A DNA stretch of 64,000 bases, taken from contig NZ_JABENB010000001.1 in the NCBI RefSeq assembly GCF_013002715.1, forward strand, positions 1,984,001-2,048,000, written 5' to 3'. Source of the stretch: Flexivirga aerilata (GTDB lineage: Bacteria > Actinomycetota > Actinomycetes > Actinomycetales > Dermatophilaceae). Below, in pieces: positions 62,139 through 64,000 of the stretch. Each line of letters starts with the position of its first letter. Position 1 is the stretch's first letter. Below the pieces are notes generated by a model. It had not been told where the DNA came from. It did no database searches and worked only from the letters and a program-made list of their open reading frames with translations. The translations under genes were made by a program, and so were the position numbers.

Positions 62139-62176
62139 CACTGATTACATCGAGCATACTCGCAATGTAATCAGTG
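62139..62176. promoter_or_regulatory. large palindromic operator before the decarboxylase-SSADH-QOR operon
   Basis: Perfect 12-bp arms CACTGATTACAT (62139-62150) and ATGTAATCAGTG (62165-62176) flank 14 nt that themselves contain CGAG-CATA-CTCG. A third TTACAT half lies at 62128-62133. The site is 26-63 bp before the start codon and probably overlaps the promoter. TetR-type binding is likely. Confidence 0.7.
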
Positions 62177-62184
62177 TCAACATT

Positions 62185-62262
62185 GGTGCGTCGTCGCACC
62201 CTGACGGTCCGATTCACGTCTGACGGTCGAATGCGACCGTCAGACGTGAATGCGGCCGTCAG
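62185..62262. terminator. nested hairpins downstream of the DJ-1/esterase gene
   Basis: An 18-bp perfect stem (62212-62229 with 62234-62251, 4-nt loop) is extended outward by an imperfect CTGACGG pairing (62201-62262). Next to it is a 6-bp hairpin GGTGCG-TCGT-CGCACC (62185-62200). It lies 40-120 bp after the minus-strand gene stop and upstream of the next operon's operator, so it should insulate the two. No strong U-tract follows. Confidence 0.6.
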
Positions 62263-62302
62263 ACTCGGTGGGAGGCAGTCATCCCGTCGGTCATCCCGGC
62301 GG

Positions 62303-64000
62303 TCAGTTGCCGTTGAGCGCGTCGTGCAGGAAGTCGATCGCGACCTGACGGGCCAGGTTGGCGGCCTTGGTGTCGCGCAGGCTGTCCAGCAGCAGGAAGT
62401 CGTGCACCATGCCGGCGACGCGCATCGAGGTGACGTCGACGCCCGCTTCGCGCAGCTTGTTGGCATACTGCTCGCCCTCGTCGCGCAGCACGTCGGCCTC
62501 GTCAGTGATCACGAGAGTCCTTGGCAGACCACGCAATTCGTCGAGCGAAGCCTGCAGGGGAGCGGCGTACTTCTCCTTCCGCTTCTCCGGGTCGGTGGTG
62601 TAGGCGTCCCAGAACCACTTCATGCCGTCGCGGGTGAGGTAGTAGCCCTCCGCGAACTGCAGGTATGACGGGGTGTCGAAGTCGGCGTTGGTCACCGGGT
62701 AGAGCAGCGCCTCCGCCTTGAGGTCGAGGCCGCCGCGGTCCTTGTTCATCAGGGCGAAGACTGCCGACATACATCCGCCGACCGACTCACCGGTGACCGC
62801 GAGGCGCGAGGTGTCGATGCCGTACTCCGCACCGTGCTCCGCGACCCACTGACCGACCGCGTAGTTCTGCTCGACCTGGGTTGGGTAGCCCTTCTCCGGG
62901 GCGCGGTCGTAGACCGGGAAGATGCCGACCGCGCCGGCGCCGACGGTGAGCTCGCGGAAGAGGCGGTCGTGGGTGTGCTCGTCGCCGAACACCCAGCCCG
63001 CGCCGTGGATGTAGAACAGGCCGGGCAGGTCCCCGGTGACGCCCTTGGCCCGGACGATGCGGGTGCGGACGGTGCCCCACTCGCCGGCGTCGACGTCGAC
63101 CCACTGCTCGTCGACGTCGGGGCGCTCGACGCCCTCACCGCTCTGCAGGTCGGAGAGGATCTTGCGGCCCTCCTCCGGCGGCACCTCGTAGATGCGGGGG
63201 TGCGGATCGGTCGCGTCGGCCAGTTCCTTGGCCTCGGGCTCGAGGTAGGGGGTGATCGGAGGGGGAAGCTCGGACATTGTCACTCCTTGTAGGGTCGGAC
63301 TGCTCTGACGGGATGGGTGCTGCGTCTCGGTCAGTCCGGCGATGATTTGCTTCGCCAGCTGCTCCGAGGATTGGGGGTTCTGGCCGGTGTAGAGGTTGCG
63401 GTCGACCACGATGTGCGGTCGCAGGGGGAAGCCCTTGGAGTAGTCCGCACCGGACTCCTTCAGCCGGTCCTCAAGGAGCCACTTCGCTTTCCAGGCAAAG
63501 GGATTCAGCCGTTCTTCGCGGTTGGACAGCCCGGTCATCCGGTAGCCCGCGAACGGCCAGGAGCCGTCGGGGTTGCGGGCGGCGAGCGATGCCGCGGGCG
63601 CGTGACAGAGCAGTGCGAGCGGGCGACCCGAGGCGAGCCGCGCCGTGAGCAGCGCGCCGGACGTCTCGTCGACCGCGAGGTCCTCCATCGGACCGTGGCC
63701 ACCGGAGTAGAAGACTAGGTCGTAGTCGGCCTGGTCGACGTCGGAGAGGTTGGCCGGGTGCTCCAGCACCGGCGCCAGGCGCTTGGCCTCGGCACCGATC
63801 CTCTTGGTCTTGGCGGGCAGCCCGCCGGAGATGCCGAGGCTGAGCTTGTCGATCACCGGCTGGCGGCCGCCCGGCGTCGCGACCGTGACGTCGAAGCCGG
63901 ACTCGGTGAAGAGCTCGTAGGGCACCACGAACTCCTCGGCCCACACCCCGGTCGGGTGCAGCGTGCCGTCCCGCAGCGTCCACACGTGTGCAGCGGACAG
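62303..64000 (-). CDS. DJ-1/PfpI (Hsp31-like) - alpha/beta hydrolase fusion, 5' end outside window
   Basis: One open frame carries two enzymes. The first (64000 to about 63300) is an Hsp31-like DJ-1/PfpI domain: HPTGVWAEEFVVP, FYSGGHGPMEDL and the nucleophile Cys in ALLCHAPAASLAAR; such proteins act as glyoxalases or deglycase/chaperones. The second begins at an internal ATG (63277) and is a hormone-sensitive-lipase-type esterase: FYIHGAGWVFGD (oxyanion hole), VTGESVGGCMSA with the catalytic Ser, ITDEADVLRDEG with Asp and GMVHDF with His. AAGGAG lies 7 nt before the internal ATG, so the esterase may also be made alone. The frame is open to the right edge. Confidence 0.85.
   Translation of the reverse strand: MSAAHVWTLRDGTLHPTGVWAEEFVVPYELFTESGFDVTVATPGGRQPVIDKLSLGISGGLPAKTKRIGAEAKRLAPVLEHPANLSDVDQADYDLVFYSGGHGPMEDLAVDETSGALLTARLASGRPLALLCHAPAASLAARNPDGSWPFAGYRMTGLSNREERLNPFAWKAKWLLEDRLKESGADYSKGFPLRPHIVVDRNLYTGQNPQSSEQLAKQIIAGLTETQHPSRQSSPTLQGVTMSELPPPITPYLEPEAKELADATDPHPRIYEVPPEEGRKILSDLQSGEGVERPDVDEQWVDVDAGEWGTVRTRIVRAKGVTGDLPGLFYIHGAGWVFGDEHTHDRLFRELTVGAGAVGIFPVYDRAPEKGYPTQVEQNYAVGQWVAEHGAEYGIDTSRLAVTGESVGGCMSAVFALMNKDRGGLDLKAEALLYPVTNADFDTPSYLQFAEGYYLTRDGMKWFWDAYTTDPEKRKEKYAAPLQASLDELRGLPRTLVITDEADVLRDEGEQYANKLREAGVDVTSMRVAGMVHDFLLLDSLRDTKAANLARQVAIDFLHDALNGN

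Noticed and set aside
1-64000. tRNA, rRNA, prophage or insertion sequence
   Set aside because: No cloverleaf-like GGTTCGA motifs with flanking arms, transposase motifs or phage structural genes were seen when reading both strands.

Overview
This is a high-GC (about 70 %) chromosomal window from an actinobacterium, most likely of the order Micrococcales. GTG starts are frequent, genes are packed with 4-bp ATGA/GTGA overlaps, many genes look leaderless (TAnnnT 6-8 nt before the start), and the RNA elements (SAM-IV and a c-di-AMP riboswitch on an rpf gene) are typical of the phylum. I cannot name the genus. No tRNA, rRNA, insertion sequence, prophage or CRISPR array was seen.

The backbone follows an order known from other actinobacteria such as Mycobacterium tuberculosis: dapB (1.5 kb), thyA with a dihydrofolate reductase (15-17 kb), dapA-rnj (21-24 kb), ftsK (28-31 kb), rimO-pgsA-pncC-clgR (43-46 kb), nei2, lhr and a DUF3046 gene (46-58 kb). 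The recA gene that usually follows DUF3046 is absent. Accessory blocks sit between these genes: an MFS exporter; a tyrosine phosphatase-lutABC lactate oxidation operon; azlCD with a GNAT gene; a PaaE-like reductase; a GH13 enzyme; a DUF222/HNH gene; a sugar ABC transporter behind a CRP/GlxR site, a long hairpin and a short upstream ORF; an Rpf/LysM protein; a SAM-IV controlled cysteine-desulfurase-like gene; a complete kdpFABCDE potassium system; a dipeptidase; a two-component/ABC exporter block; a flavin reductase-sfnG pair; a TetR with a quinone oxidoreductase/SSADH/acetoacetate-decarboxylase-like operon; and, cut by the right edge, a DJ-1/PfpI-esterase fusion.

The most unusual signals are these. 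(1) A 78-bp, 26-codon cassette sits at ATGA-coupled gene junctions, tandemly at kdpA/kdpB and once at an ABC permease/ATPase junction; it begins and ends at a start codon and keeps the frame open. (2) A 29-aa ORF bridges thyA and the DHFR gene with ATGA overlaps at both ends. (3) Rare A/T-rich codons (ATA, TAT, TCA, GCA, GGT) are used mainly where they create CATAC/GTATG, in several frames and on both strands, which suggests selection on the DNA word. (4) Two gene fusions: DHFR-Nudix and DJ-1-esterase, the latter with an internal Shine-Dalgarno. (5) Low-complexity or tandem-repeat inserts recur in otherwise conserved proteins.

All calls come from reading the sequence and from knowledge of protein and RNA families; no searches were run. 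Start codons were moved from the longest open frame wherever a ribosome binding site, a leaderless -10 box or an overlap gave a better choice.
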